Source: an uncultured Verrucomicrobiales bacterium
Lineage (GTDB): Bacteria > Verrucomicrobiota > Verrucomicrobiia > Verrucomicrobiales > Akkermansiaceae
Direction: 5' to 3'
Length of the DNA stretch: 64,000 bases
Assembly: GCA_937928545.1 (NCBI GenBank)
Contig: CALGJQ010000003.1
Coordinates: 44,083 to 108,082, forward strand
The position numbers were made by a program, and so were the translations under genes. Positions 24,654-32,568 of the stretch are shown here, in pieces. Numbering within the stretch: the first letter of the stretch is position 1; each line of letters starts with the position of its first letter. Below the pieces are notes generated by a model, which was not told the origin of the DNA, searched no databases, and was given only the letters and a program-made list of their open reading frames with translations.

Positions 24654-26000
24654 ATGAAAAAGAACACACAGACCATCCAGACTGAAGAAATCCCCTGCTT
24701 CGAATGTGAGCACGGCACGCTTCAGCCCATCTCAGAGGATTACTCTGGGAAGCACTCGCAGTTGGGGGATTACGTTGTTCCCAACACCCCAATTCTTCGT
24801 TGTGACGATTGTTCTCACGCAGTCATTGGAGAAGACGGTAATTCTCATATCGATGAATTCCTGAACTCAGCCCTCAATGTCATCAGCCCTGAGGAAATCC
24901 AAGCGTTGCTAACGAAATACAACCTCACCCAGAAGCGGGCCTCCCAAATAACAGGACTCGGCGAGAAAAACATCTCTCGTTGGCTCTCGGGGCGCTCCCT
25001 TCCATCAGCCTCTGTCAGTAATCTACTCAGACTCGTTCTTGCCGATGTTTCGGCATTCGAACGTCTCAAACAACGGAGTTTTGGAAACGAAACTCCAGTA
25101 TCTTATCCTCTCGAAGAACGGCAACCAGACTCCACGGAACGAGACGTTCTGAAGTGTGTGGACTATGCTAAACTCGTAAAGATCGGAGTCGTTCGTAATA
25201 TCCGAAGCCCAAAGGAGCGTCGCAGCGAGCTTTGTGTCTTAGGCCAGTGTGAAGACCTCAACGCATTCGGGAGCCTGATGGATGATCGCCTCCAAGCAAT
25301 GGCCGCATTCAAGGATACAAAACAAAAGTGCAACCCGATCAGTGGGGGGCTCTGGGTCTGGCTTGGCGAACAAGCGGCTCGCCATATCCGAACGGAATCC
25401 TACGACCGCAAAAAGCTCCACAAAGCCGTGAAAGAACTCCGGCAACTCACACAGCACCCACTCACCGAGGTCGCCAGTGAAGTTCAGCAAATTCTCGCCA
25501 AAGCAGGAGTCGCCTTAGTCTTTGTTCCGGCGATGAAGGAATCCGCTCTGCGTGGATGCACCCGCATGCTCACGCATAACAAAGCCCTAATCATTCACAG
25601 CCTCAAATTCCGCTCACTTTCTCAATTCTGGATCGTCCTCTTCCACGAAATTGCTCACCTCCTTCTCCATATCACCGAGCCGGGAGAAATCTTTGCAGAA
25701 TATGAGACCCGCTTGGACGATCAACGTGAGCTAGATGCAGATACGTGGGCTTACGATACCCTCGTCTCGCTAGACCGAGAGCTAGAATTCAAATCCAATT
25801 TTCCCGATCTTAAGATTTGGCAAATCAAGGAATTTGCCACCCAGCTCCGGGTCCACCCTTCCATCATTGCCGAGATTTTAAACCTACGAGCAGGTAAGGA
25901 ACTCATTTCCTATTCCTACCTCAACAAAGCAAAACTCTCTCCCCGCCTCAGCGAATCAGAAACTAAAGCGCTCATGGCGACTTCTGTCATCACATCCTGA
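24654..26000 (+). CDS. MqsA-like zinc finger, HTH and ImmA/IrrE protease fusion
   Basis: Three parts are visible in 448 residues. Residues 12-60 form a YgiT/MqsA-type zinc site (PCFEC, Cys15/18; RCDDC, Cys50/53). Residues 80-135 form an Xre-like helix-turn-helix (SPEEIQALLTKYNLTQKRAS then ISRWLSGRSLPS), exactly the MqsA order. Residues about 260-420 form an ImmA/IrrE metalloprotease domain with HEIAHLLLH (zinc His331 and His335, catalytic Glu332) and RELDADTWA (third ligand region). MqsA normally ends after the HTH at about 130 residues, so the protease is added. A single chain could bind toxin, repress the promoter and cleave a partner, possibly itself, on a signal. The codons are less C-rich than in neighbouring core genes. 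Confidence 0.75.
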   Translation: MKKNTQTIQTEEIPCFECEHGTLQPISEDYSGKHSQLGDYVVPNTPILRCDDCSHAVIGEDGNSHIDEFLNSALNVISPEEIQALLTKYNLTQKRASQITGLGEKNISRWLSGRSLPSASVSNLLRLVLADVSAFERLKQRSFGNETPVSYPLEERQPDSTERDVLKCVDYAKLVKIGVVRNIRSPKERRSELCVLGQCEDLNAFGSLMDDRLQAMAAFKDTKQKCNPISGGLWVWLGEQAARHIRTESYDRKKLHKAVKELRQLTQHPLTEVASEVQQILAKAGVALVFVPAMKESALRGCTRMLTHNKALIIHSLKFRSLSQFWIVLFHEIAHLLLHITEPGEIFAEYETRLDDQRELDADTWAYDTLVSLDRELEFKSNFPDLKIWQIKEFATQLRVHPSIIAEILNLRAGKELISYSYLNKAKLSPRLSESETKALMATSVITS

Positions 26001-26119
26001 TGAGAAGCAGAGCCCCTTCGAGCCTTCACCGGGGACACGTTCAATAAACTCATCTGAATCGCTGATCGTTTGGGTTGCTTCACAGGCAGGCGACGACTTT
26101 ACCGCCTTGCTCGCGTTCA

Positions 26120-26141
26120 CGAAAACCTCTATGGGTTTTCG
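26120..26141 (+). other. Hairpin directly before the FGE-like start codon
   Basis: CGAAAACC (26120-26127) and GGTTTTCG (26134-26141) form a perfect 8-bp stem with a 6-base loop, ending two bases before the ATG at 26144. It occupies the place of a Shine-Dalgarno site, which is absent. There is no T run, so it is not a normal terminator. Confidence 0.55.
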
Positions 26142-26143
26142 TC

Positions 26144-27337
26144 ATGAAGATCGTAATTAGTTCTCTTCTTTTCGCCGCGACTCTCGCCTCCGCTGTTCCG
26201 CCCGAGGTGACCAATGTTAGCGCAGCTCAGCGGCCAGGCACCAAGTTCATTGATGTCACCTACGATCTCACAAGCCCCGATGGCGGAGATTCCACCATTC
26301 AGCTAGAAATCTCCTTCGATGGCGGCCTCACCTGGCGCGCTCCGGTAAAAACCGTCTCCGGCCACATCGGTGAAGGTGTCGGTCCCGGCACCAACCGAAT
26401 CGCCAGCTGGAACGCCGGAGTCGATTTCGACGGCAACATCGCCGACAACTGCCGCGCAAGGGTCAGTGCCTTTGATGGAGATGATCCGACTCCTCCGGTG
26501 GGAATGGTTTATATTCCGCCGGGGACTTTTCAGATGGGAGATTTAAAAGGAGGAGCGGAGCCTGTTATTGTCAATATTTCGAAAGGGTTTTTTATCGAAC
26601 GTTTTGAAACTGAAGGGTCCAAAGCAACATCTGTTCTTCAATGGGCCCGACAAAATGGATATGACGAGCGCCACGATCAGTGGAGTGGCAGCTCAGGATT
26701 CCCGGCAACAGGTTTTACAACAAGATCTGTCTTTCTTTATGCCAATGCGAGAAGTGAAATGGAAGGGCTAAGACCTGTCTATTATACTGATGCCGATTTG
26801 ACAGTCGCAGCAAAGGCAGGTCAGTCTACATACGTTGACGCTTCTGCAAACGGCTATCGCCTTCCAACACAAGCCGAATGGGAAAAGGCCGCACGAGGAG
26901 GCTTGATCGGGAAACGCTTCGCCAACGGAGACACGATTTCTAACTCTAAAGCGAACTTCAAAGGAACTGTGTCATCAATTGAATATGATCTTAGTGGCGT
27001 CGCTGGGTTCATACCTCCATCTACCGGTGAACATATAGGTTCTATCTACGAACGATACCTCTCTCCGATTGGGTCCTACGAACCGAATGGCTATGGATTG
27101 TATGACATTGATGGGAATGTTGGGGAAATTTGCGCCGATGGACTATATTCGGCGATAGCTGATGGCGCAATTGATCCATTTGGTGATCGGGTTACTCACC
27201 TCTCAACACGAGGAGGAAATTCTAGTTATACGGCGTCTGGACTTGGGATCGGTAAAAGGAGTTTTACGCACTACACGACTACATCATCCCCCGGAAGCGT
27301 CACAGGGGTAAGGCTGGCGCGTAACCTTACCAACTAG
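26144..27337 (+). CDS. Exported FGE-sulfatase (SUMF1-like) domain protein, probably non-catalytic
   Basis: With the ATG at 26144 the 397-residue product has a signal peptide (MKIVISSLLFAATLASA). A beta-rich domain (PEVTNVSAAQRPG then SFDGGLTWR) precedes a formylglycine-generating-enzyme-like domain: GMVYIPPGTFQMGD, RLPTQAEWEKAARGG, YGLYDIDGNVGEICADG, TRGGNSS and GVRLARN. The pair of Cys residues that do catalysis near the C terminus of true FGEs is absent (the region reads SFTHYTTTSSPGSVTG), so it is probably a binding or structural relative, not the sulfatase activator. The next gene starts one base after its stop. Base composition is lower in G+C at third positions than in the core genes. 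Confidence 0.75.
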   Translation: MKIVISSLLFAATLASAVPPEVTNVSAAQRPGTKFIDVTYDLTSPDGGDSTIQLEISFDGGLTWRAPVKTVSGHIGEGVGPGTNRIASWNAGVDFDGNIADNCRARVSAFDGDDPTPPVGMVYIPPGTFQMGDLKGGAEPVIVNISKGFFIERFETEGSKATSVLQWARQNGYDERHDQWSGSSGFPATGFTTRSVFLYANARSEMEGLRPVYYTDADLTVAAKAGQSTYVDASANGYRLPTQAEWEKAARGGLIGKRFANGDTISNSKANFKGTVSSIEYDLSGVAGFIPPSTGEHIGSIYERYLSPIGSYEPNGYGLYDIDGNVGEICADGLYSAIADGAIDPFGDRVTHLSTRGGNSSYTASGLGIGKRSFTHYTTTSSPGSVTGVRLARNLTN

Positions 27338-27338
27338 A

Positions 27339-29855
27339 ATGAACCCTCGATATCTTATCTTCGGTTGCATGACTGCAGTTGGCCCGCTCTCCGTAGGCTC
27401 CATCGCGACCTCGGGAATTTTCACCCTGGACACCGCCGACCAACTCAACTCCGCCTCTGCCTCCAGTGCAACCTTCGTCTTCTCCACCTTTCCAGCCTAC
27501 GGCGACAAGGGCGAAGCATCCACCGGCACCTCCTCCGGCTTTTGGATCAATACTTCTCCGAAACCGTTCTCAGAGTTTTCCTTCAATATCTTCGAAGCGA
27601 ATGGCGCGAGTCTCGCCGATGCCAACATCTACACCCTTGTCAATGGCAGTATCCAGCGCCTTACCGCTACAACGAGTAACCTAGGGAATGCACAACTCCA
27701 GGGAGGCTCACGCATAGGCTCGACCGTGATCATTTCAAAACCGGGCTACCTCCCGGTCACTCGGGTCATCACGGAAGACCAAGCGACCGACGCGAGTCTC
27801 ACCGCATCTCTCACTCCATTGCCCGACCCGCCGGGCCAGAAGGTGCGTGGAAAAGGAATCACGGAGTCAGAGAAAGGAGCAGCCCTGAGTGACGCCTTCC
27901 CCGAGTTCAGAATTTACGAGGGTGGGACTTGGAAAACGAGCAGCCTTGCGACGCTTGACCCGACTCTCCCCACCATCGTGATGGCCCATGGCTGGAGAAG
28001 TGATCTCGATGCCTGGCCGGAGTCGATGGCCGGGGCAATCAGCGGCACGATCCACCCGCAGCAAGTCAACATCGTGGGCTGGTCATGGCAGGAAAAGGCG
28101 GATACGAGGCTCCCTCCCATCGCGGAAGCCGCCCGCCAAGGGACGCAATTTGGCCGCGCTCTCTACGCCCATCTTGGCAGTGATTATTCCCAGCACCTCC
28201 ATTTCATCGGCCACAGTCTGGGGACCATCGTGAATGCCTACGCCTGTGACAGCGCCCATGGAAACTGCGGCGTCTTGAGTGAATGTGATTGGGAAACAGA
28301 TATCACCACTCCACACCTAACCTTACTGGATGAAGCGAGCCTTGCGAATACTGTCGAGGATCGTCTTTTTGTATCCCGCAACGTGGTTGAAGTTCTTAAA
28401 CTTAAAGACGGGCTCAATGAAACCCTCGAGGATTTCGGAACGATCACCCCTCACAATGACTGGATCGACCCGATCCCTAGGGAATATGATTTCATCGATA
28501 ATTACATCAGCTCCGTAGGTTCCTACCAAGAAGAGGCAGTCAACATCCTGATCACCAGCAGTGTCGATCGCATAGCAAACCGAAGCATTCCCTCGGTGGC
28601 ATTCCCTTTTGGTGCCCCAGGATCACTGGGTGCAAAGGCAGTTTTAGTTTCTGAAGTCACAGGTGTAACTCAGGTGGCGCTAGAGCATTCTCATGCTCCG
28701 ATTTTTTACCAAGACCATATTCTAGCGTCACAAACCGAGGACACTTCGGTGTTCCATTGGGCGCTAGAATCCAGTGGGAATATGGTGACTGCTGGCCGTC
28801 CTAAAGGCAAAGGGCTTTTCCTCTACGAAAACCTCACCACCCCAGGCCAAGACGTCACCTACCAAGCTCCAGACTACAGTTGGGTCTCAGTCATCGAGAA
28901 TCAACCACCAGAACTCGGGATACCTGCCGCGAAGCTACGGTCACTTGGAATAGCAGCGACAAGCGCTTCGCTCATTCGGAGCGGGGAATCGCTCGTCACT
29001 GAAATTAAACAAGACATCGAAATCTCAAAAGACGTAGCGATCGAGACAGGCCGGATAATCGGGGACTCTACGCAAGCCTACATTACCTACGCCAATCACA
29101 AAAAGGACGAGGCTTTCGAAACTCTCGGTGAGGTAGGTTACGAAACAGCAGTAACGGTTGGGCATGCCTGGGAATCAGGAACAACCAAAGTCTCTGAAAC
29201 GGTTGATTGGATTTCAGAGCAACCTGTTGTTGAGAAATTTTTGCAGGTTACCTCGCCAACCTTTAATCTCACAAACACCTTTACCCTGTTTAAGAGGGAT
29301 AATCAGAGAAGCCCCCGCGGCAAATCACTCACCGAAGACGTGGGAGTTTGGCTCACCATCGAAGTGCCTACCAACGTCGACCTGCTTACCTTCGACATGA
29401 TGAGGACTGGAGAGACTGGTCGTGATAGCTTCGTCTGTGCGATCAACGGCCAAAACAAGTATCGAGTCCCCGCTGCCTTCATCCCCGAAACATGGTCCGG
29501 CGCCGAGTTTATCGATATCTCCGAATTCAGAGGACAAACAATCGAAGTGTTTTTTGGATTCATCGGAGACACCGCATCCGCAAGCGACCTCGCCGTGCGC
29601 GGTCTCCGTTTTGTCACCTTCCCTCAACCAGAGATGCAGCTGACAACAGTCGAAGGCACCGTGATGCTCGAAATGCCTCAAAACCTCAATGGCATGAAAC
29701 TCGAAGTCTCTGAATCTCTGGAAGGCACCGATTGGACAGACCTAGAGACATCAGCCATTCAACGACAGGATACCACTCTCCGACTCTTTTTCGGCCAAGA
29801 TGATTTCGAGAAGCTCTTTTTTAGATTTGCCCCGATTGAAGAACCTTCAGAGTAA
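27339..29855 (+). CDS. Large exported alpha/beta-hydrolase (lipase-like) protein
   Basis: An 838-residue protein with a weak signal sequence (MNPRYLIFGCMTAVGPLSVG). Residues about 30-160 are Ser/Thr-rich, perhaps a carboxypeptidase-regulatory-like beta domain. At about 205-300 the hydrolase core appears: PTIVMAHGWRSDLDAWP (oxyanion loop HG), VNIVGWSWQEKAD and HFIGHSLGTIVNAYACD (nucleophile Ser293 in GHSLG). A helical segment (560-640) and a C-terminal beta-rich domain of about 180 residues follow. It lies one base after the FGE-like gene, so the two are surely cotranscribed. The substrate is unknown; a lipid or ester of the medium or of competitors is possible. Confidence 0.65.
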   Translation: MNPRYLIFGCMTAVGPLSVGSIATSGIFTLDTADQLNSASASSATFVFSTFPAYGDKGEASTGTSSGFWINTSPKPFSEFSFNIFEANGASLADANIYTLVNGSIQRLTATTSNLGNAQLQGGSRIGSTVIISKPGYLPVTRVITEDQATDASLTASLTPLPDPPGQKVRGKGITESEKGAALSDAFPEFRIYEGGTWKTSSLATLDPTLPTIVMAHGWRSDLDAWPESMAGAISGTIHPQQVNIVGWSWQEKADTRLPPIAEAARQGTQFGRALYAHLGSDYSQHLHFIGHSLGTIVNAYACDSAHGNCGVLSECDWETDITTPHLTLLDEASLANTVEDRLFVSRNVVEVLKLKDGLNETLEDFGTITPHNDWIDPIPREYDFIDNYISSVGSYQEEAVNILITSSVDRIANRSIPSVAFPFGAPGSLGAKAVLVSEVTGVTQVALEHSHAPIFYQDHILASQTEDTSVFHWALESSGNMVTAGRPKGKGLFLYENLTTPGQDVTYQAPDYSWVSVIENQPPELGIPAAKLRSLGIAATSASLIRSGESLVTEIKQDIEISKDVAIETGRIIGDSTQAYITYANHKKDEAFETLGEVGYETAVTVGHAWESGTTKVSETVDWISEQPVVEKFLQVTSPTFNLTNTFTLFKRDNQRSPRGKSLTEDVGVWLTIEVPTNVDLLTFDMMRTGETGRDSFVCAINGQNKYRVPAAFIPETWSGAEFIDISEFRGQTIEVFFGFIGDTASASDLAVRGLRFVTFPQPEMQLTTVEGTVMLEMPQNLNGMKLEVSESLEGTDWTDLETSAIQRQDTTLRLFFGQDDFEKLFFRFAPIEEPSE

Positions 29856-29955
29856 AAACTCTCCCTAGTATTTGCTCAGCCTCCCCTTCTCTTCCTCACT
29901 GCCCGCGCCTCTGCCGCCGAAGCCACCGGCTTCATCAATGGGGAGGGAGCTTTTA

Positions 29956-29987
29956 CCGCATCGCTTCGCGGAACCGGAGCGATGCGG
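29956..29987. terminator. Strong hairpin between convergent lipase-like and GNAT genes
   Basis: CCGCATCGCT (29956-29965) pairs perfectly with AGCGATGCGG (29978-29987) across a 12-base loop. It lies between two convergent genes, 100 bases after one stop and 17 bases after the other, and could stop or protect both transcripts. No T run follows on either strand. Confidence 0.45.
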
Positions 29988-30003
29988 AGATAGTCAGCCC
30001 ATT

Positions 30004-30402
30004 CTAGCAAGACGGAGAGAGCACATGCTGCATGTGATGCTCGTCGTAGAAGGTTCCATCGACACAGGCCGCGTTCTTTTCCGTCCCGAAAACCGAGAAC
30101 CCCAAATCCTCATAGAGCTTCACCGCCGCGCTGTTTGTCGTGGTGACCGCAAGATTGAGTTGCTTGAGCTTTTCATCTTTTTCGGCTCGTTCGATCAAGT
30201 CCTTGATGAGGGCGCGACCGATGCCTTCGTTCCGGTGGGCGGGTGAAACGAACACCGCCCCGACGGAGGCTTTATGGGAGAGCTTCTGGCTCTTTTCGTA
30301 AACAAGGGCTGCCACCCCGACGAGCTCGTCATCTCGAAAGGCCCCTTGAATAGAAGTTTCCGCGATAATATCAACGCCAAGATCAGCTTCGGACCGCTCC
30401 AC
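30004..30402 (-). pseudogene. GNAT acetyltransferase lacking its N terminus
   Basis: 132 codons from a GTG at 30402 encode the core and C terminus of a GNAT fold: VGVAALVYE (strand 4), VGAVFVSPAHRNEGIGRALI (acetyl-CoA pyrophosphate loop, Arg-x-x-Gly-x-Gly) and TTTNSAAVKLYEDLGF (strand 5 and last helix). The first strand and helices expected in a GNAT of 150-170 residues are absent. Only seven codons upstream the frame hits TAG (30421-30423), inside the 412-bp repeat that begins at 30414. The gene therefore looks cut at its 5' end by the repeat block. It could still be expressed from the GTG, but the missing part normally shapes substrate binding. Confidence 0.6.
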
Positions 30403-30413
30403 CCAAGACCCCT

Positions 30414-30825
30414 CAACCCTCTACGCCTCCGCGACTCTGCGTGAGACATCCCCTCAACCTCCCCCCTCAGGCCGATCAAGCTAACAAGAAATGAAGGAGA
30501 ATTTTTAACACAGATTCATGAGGATTGATCTGAATTCTTGAAGATTGGTAGAGGGGCATGAGCTGAGGGCACACCATCCAAATCAAGGAGCACAGCACCA
30601 TTCCCTACCCCTCCCAACCAAGCAAAAAAACTTCGCGCCTTCCTGTCTTAGCGGTTCAAAATCTCCCGCCCCAGCCCTCCGCTGCTCCGCTGCTCTGCGT
30701 GAGACATTCCTCATCAACCAAGGCATTCAACTGAGCAAGAATCCCAGAATTTTTTTTTAACACCGATTTAGAGAATTGAGAAGGGATTCCACAGATTCCC
30801 AAGCCTCCCTCATCCAAGCCCCCCA
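30414..30825. repeat. Composite 412-bp repeat unit, copy 1 of a tandem pair
   Basis: The unit holds, in order: module B' (30415-30448); a stretch starting CAAGCTAACAAGAAATGAAG with TTTTTAACACAGATTCATGA; a GCACAGCACCATTCCCT piece; CGCGCCTTCCTGTCTTAGCG; module B (30671-30710); and TTAACACCGATTT before AAGGGATTCCACAGATTCC. No protein-like frame is present. It is followed without a gap by copy 2 (30826-31231), nearly identical over its length. Small differences include a longer T run near 30755 in this copy. Confidence 0.9.
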
Positions 30826-31231
30826 CAACCCTCTGCGCCTCCGCGACTCTGCGTGAGACATCCCTCAACCTCCCCCCTCAGGGCGATCAAGCTAACAAGA
30901 AATGAAGGAGAATTTTTAACACAGATTCATGAGGATTGATCTGAATTCTTGAAGATTGGTAGACGGGCTCGAGCTGAGGGCACGCCATTCAAATCAAGGA
31001 GCACAGCACCATTCCCTCCCCCTCCCAACCAAGCAAAAAAACTTCGCGCCTTCCTGTCTTAGCGGTTCAAAATCTCCCGCCCCAACCCTCTGCTGCTCCG
31101 CTGCTCTGCGTGAGACATTCCTCATCAACCAAGGCATTCAACTGAGCAAGAATCCCAGAATTTTAACACCGATTTCAAAGAATTGAGAAGGGATTCCACA
31201 GATTCCAAAGCCTCCCTCATCCAAGCCCCCA
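30826..31231. repeat. Composite repeat unit, copy 2 of the tandem pair
   Basis: This repeats the preceding 412 bases in direct orientation with scattered single-base changes and a few small indels, mainly in T and C runs, giving about 406 bp. Module B' is at 30827-30862 and module B at 31082-31120. The following 98 bases up to the OmpA-like gene hold one more fragment of the family (CCGTGTTTTAAGCGTATTCC then GTGGTCAAAAAAA). Confidence 0.9.
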
Positions 31232-31329
31232 CTAGTTCCGTGTTTTAAGCGTATTCCGTGGTCAAAAAAAACGCCAAGATCGCTCCCGCAATCTTAATTA
31301 ACGCTTTGAAAATCAAAAGTCTCTCCAAC

Positions 31330-31998
31330 CTAAGTCAGCGGAGCCAACTGAATCGTCACCCGGCGATTCGCCTGACGACCGGACGCCGAGTTATTCGTTG
31401 CGACCGGAGAATCAGGCCCTTGTCCAGTCACTCTGAAGCGAGTCGAATTCACCTTACGGCTCTGCAAATATCCTGCCACACTACTGGCACGCGACTCCGA
31501 GAGACGATAGTTGTAATTCCGCTGTCCCACGCTGTCGGTATGACCCGTGATATCAACCAGAGTCTGGTTGTATTTGTTAAGGACTGTCGCGACCGAATCC
31601 AAGGTCGCATAAAACTCTCCACTAATCGTCGCGCTCCCCGTTGAGAAGGTCACATCACCCGGCATTACCAAGGCAATCTGATTCCCATTCCGGCTCACTC
31701 CGACTCCACTTCCTTCCAACTCTCGGCGCAACTCAGCTTCCTGCTTATCCATGTAAGCACCAATTCCGCCTCCCGCTAAAATTCCGATTCCCGCTCCGAC
31801 CATCGCCTTCTGGCGTCGGTCCGTGCTTCCCTCTCCAGTCAGTGAACCAATTCCTGCTCCAAGCAATCCACCAATCACCGAGCCCGTCAGAGCCTTCGAA
31901 CGTTGGGCATCCCCCGTGTATGGGTTTGTGGTCTGACAGGAAGACAGAGCGAGGCCAGCAGTCGCAAACAAAACGGTGAGTCGTGATGAAATTTTCAT
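31330..31998 (-). CDS. OmpA-family lipoprotein (YiaD-like)
   Basis: A 222-residue lipoprotein: signal and lipobox (LALSSCQTT), then Gly-rich glycine-zipper helices (SVIGGLLGAGIGSLTG and GAGIGILAGGGIGAYMD), then a peptidoglycan-binding OmpA C-terminal domain with TLVDITGHTDSVGQRNYNYR and LSESRASSVAGYL, followed by RFRVTGQGPDSP and ANRRVTIQL. The Asp and Arg residues that bind meso-diaminopimelate are kept. It anchors the outer membrane to peptidoglycan. It is divergent from the WbuC-like cupin gene. Confidence 0.92.
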   Translation of the reverse strand: MKISSRLTVLFATAGLALSSCQTTNPYTGDAQRSKALTGSVIGGLLGAGIGSLTGEGSTDRRQKAMVGAGIGILAGGGIGAYMDKQEAELRRELEGSGVGVSRNGNQIALVMPGDVTFSTGSATISGEFYATLDSVATVLNKYNQTLVDITGHTDSVGQRNYNYRLSESRASSVAGYLQSRKVNSTRFRVTGQGPDSPVATNNSASGRQANRRVTIQLAPLT

Positions 31999-32085
31999 GT
32001 TAGGTGAGACTACCTGAATCTTTACTTAATTCACCCAAAATAATTCTCAATTCGCATTCTCGATTCACCAGCTAGCATCTTCGAC

Positions 32086-32568
32086 ATGCCAAAAGCTCTC
32101 CCCAATCCCAGTGGCCCAGTCTTCACCTTGAGCGACGATTTCCTCGCAAGCGCCCTGCAAGCTTCCCATCAAAGTGAGCGCCGCCGCATCATTCAGCCCA
32201 TCCAGCGAAACCAAGAATCCAAAGTCCAACGCCTCCTCAATTACCTTCAACCAGGCACCTACATTCGCCCCCACTGCCACCCGCAGCCACATGCCACCGA
32301 GTCGGTCTGCCTTCTCTCCGGATCACTCGAAGTCCTCATCTTCACCCCCGAAGGCCAGATCACTTCCCGACACCTCCTCTCTCCCAAATCCCCTCTCATC
32401 GACCTCGAACCTGGCGTCTGGCATGGCATGATTGTCAAAGAGGCCGACACCGTCATTTTCGAAGTCAAACAAGGCCCATACGAACCCATGAATGACAAAG
32501 ACTTCGCCTCCTGGGCTCCTCCCGAAGACTCCCCGCAAGTTGCAGACTACCTCGCCAGTCTTCAGTAA
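32086..32568 (+). CDS. WbuC-like cupin-fold metalloprotein
   Basis: A 160-residue protein with the cupin 1 motif YIRPHCHPQPHATESVCLLSG (His residues and Glu for metal) and the second motif DLEPGVWHGMIV, followed by VIFEVKQGPYEPMNDKDFASWAPPE, which is a near-signature ending of the WbuC family. WbuC proteins occur in O-antigen and other polysaccharide clusters but have no proven reaction. Here the gene is convergent with the GH13 gene, their ends overlapping by 7 bases, and no O-antigen cluster surrounds it. Confidence 0.85.
   Translation: MPKALPNPSGPVFTLSDDFLASALQASHQSERRRIIQPIQRNQESKVQRLLNYLQPGTYIRPHCHPQPHATESVCLLSGSLEVLIFTPEGQITSRHLLSPKSPLIDLEPGVWHGMIVKEADTVIFEVKQGPYEPMNDKDFASWAPPEDSPQVADYLASLQ

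Noticed and set aside
26144..27337. Calling the SUMF1-like protein the sulfatase-activating enzyme for the sulfatase at 39.9 kb
   Set aside because: The C-terminal Cys pair of active FGEs is missing, the protein is exported, and the genes are 12 kb apart on different-looking DNA.
29872..30003. A frame reading LLFLTARASAAEATG then FINGEGAFTASLRG after the lipase-like gene
   Set aside because: It looks like a signal-peptide-and-start remnant but has no start codon in frame and stops after about 35 codons. Too short to call a gene or name a parent.
20640..31260. Repeats as a possible CRISPR array
   Set aside because: Units vary in length and spacing, no constant repeat with unique spacers of equal length is present, and no cas gene is nearby.
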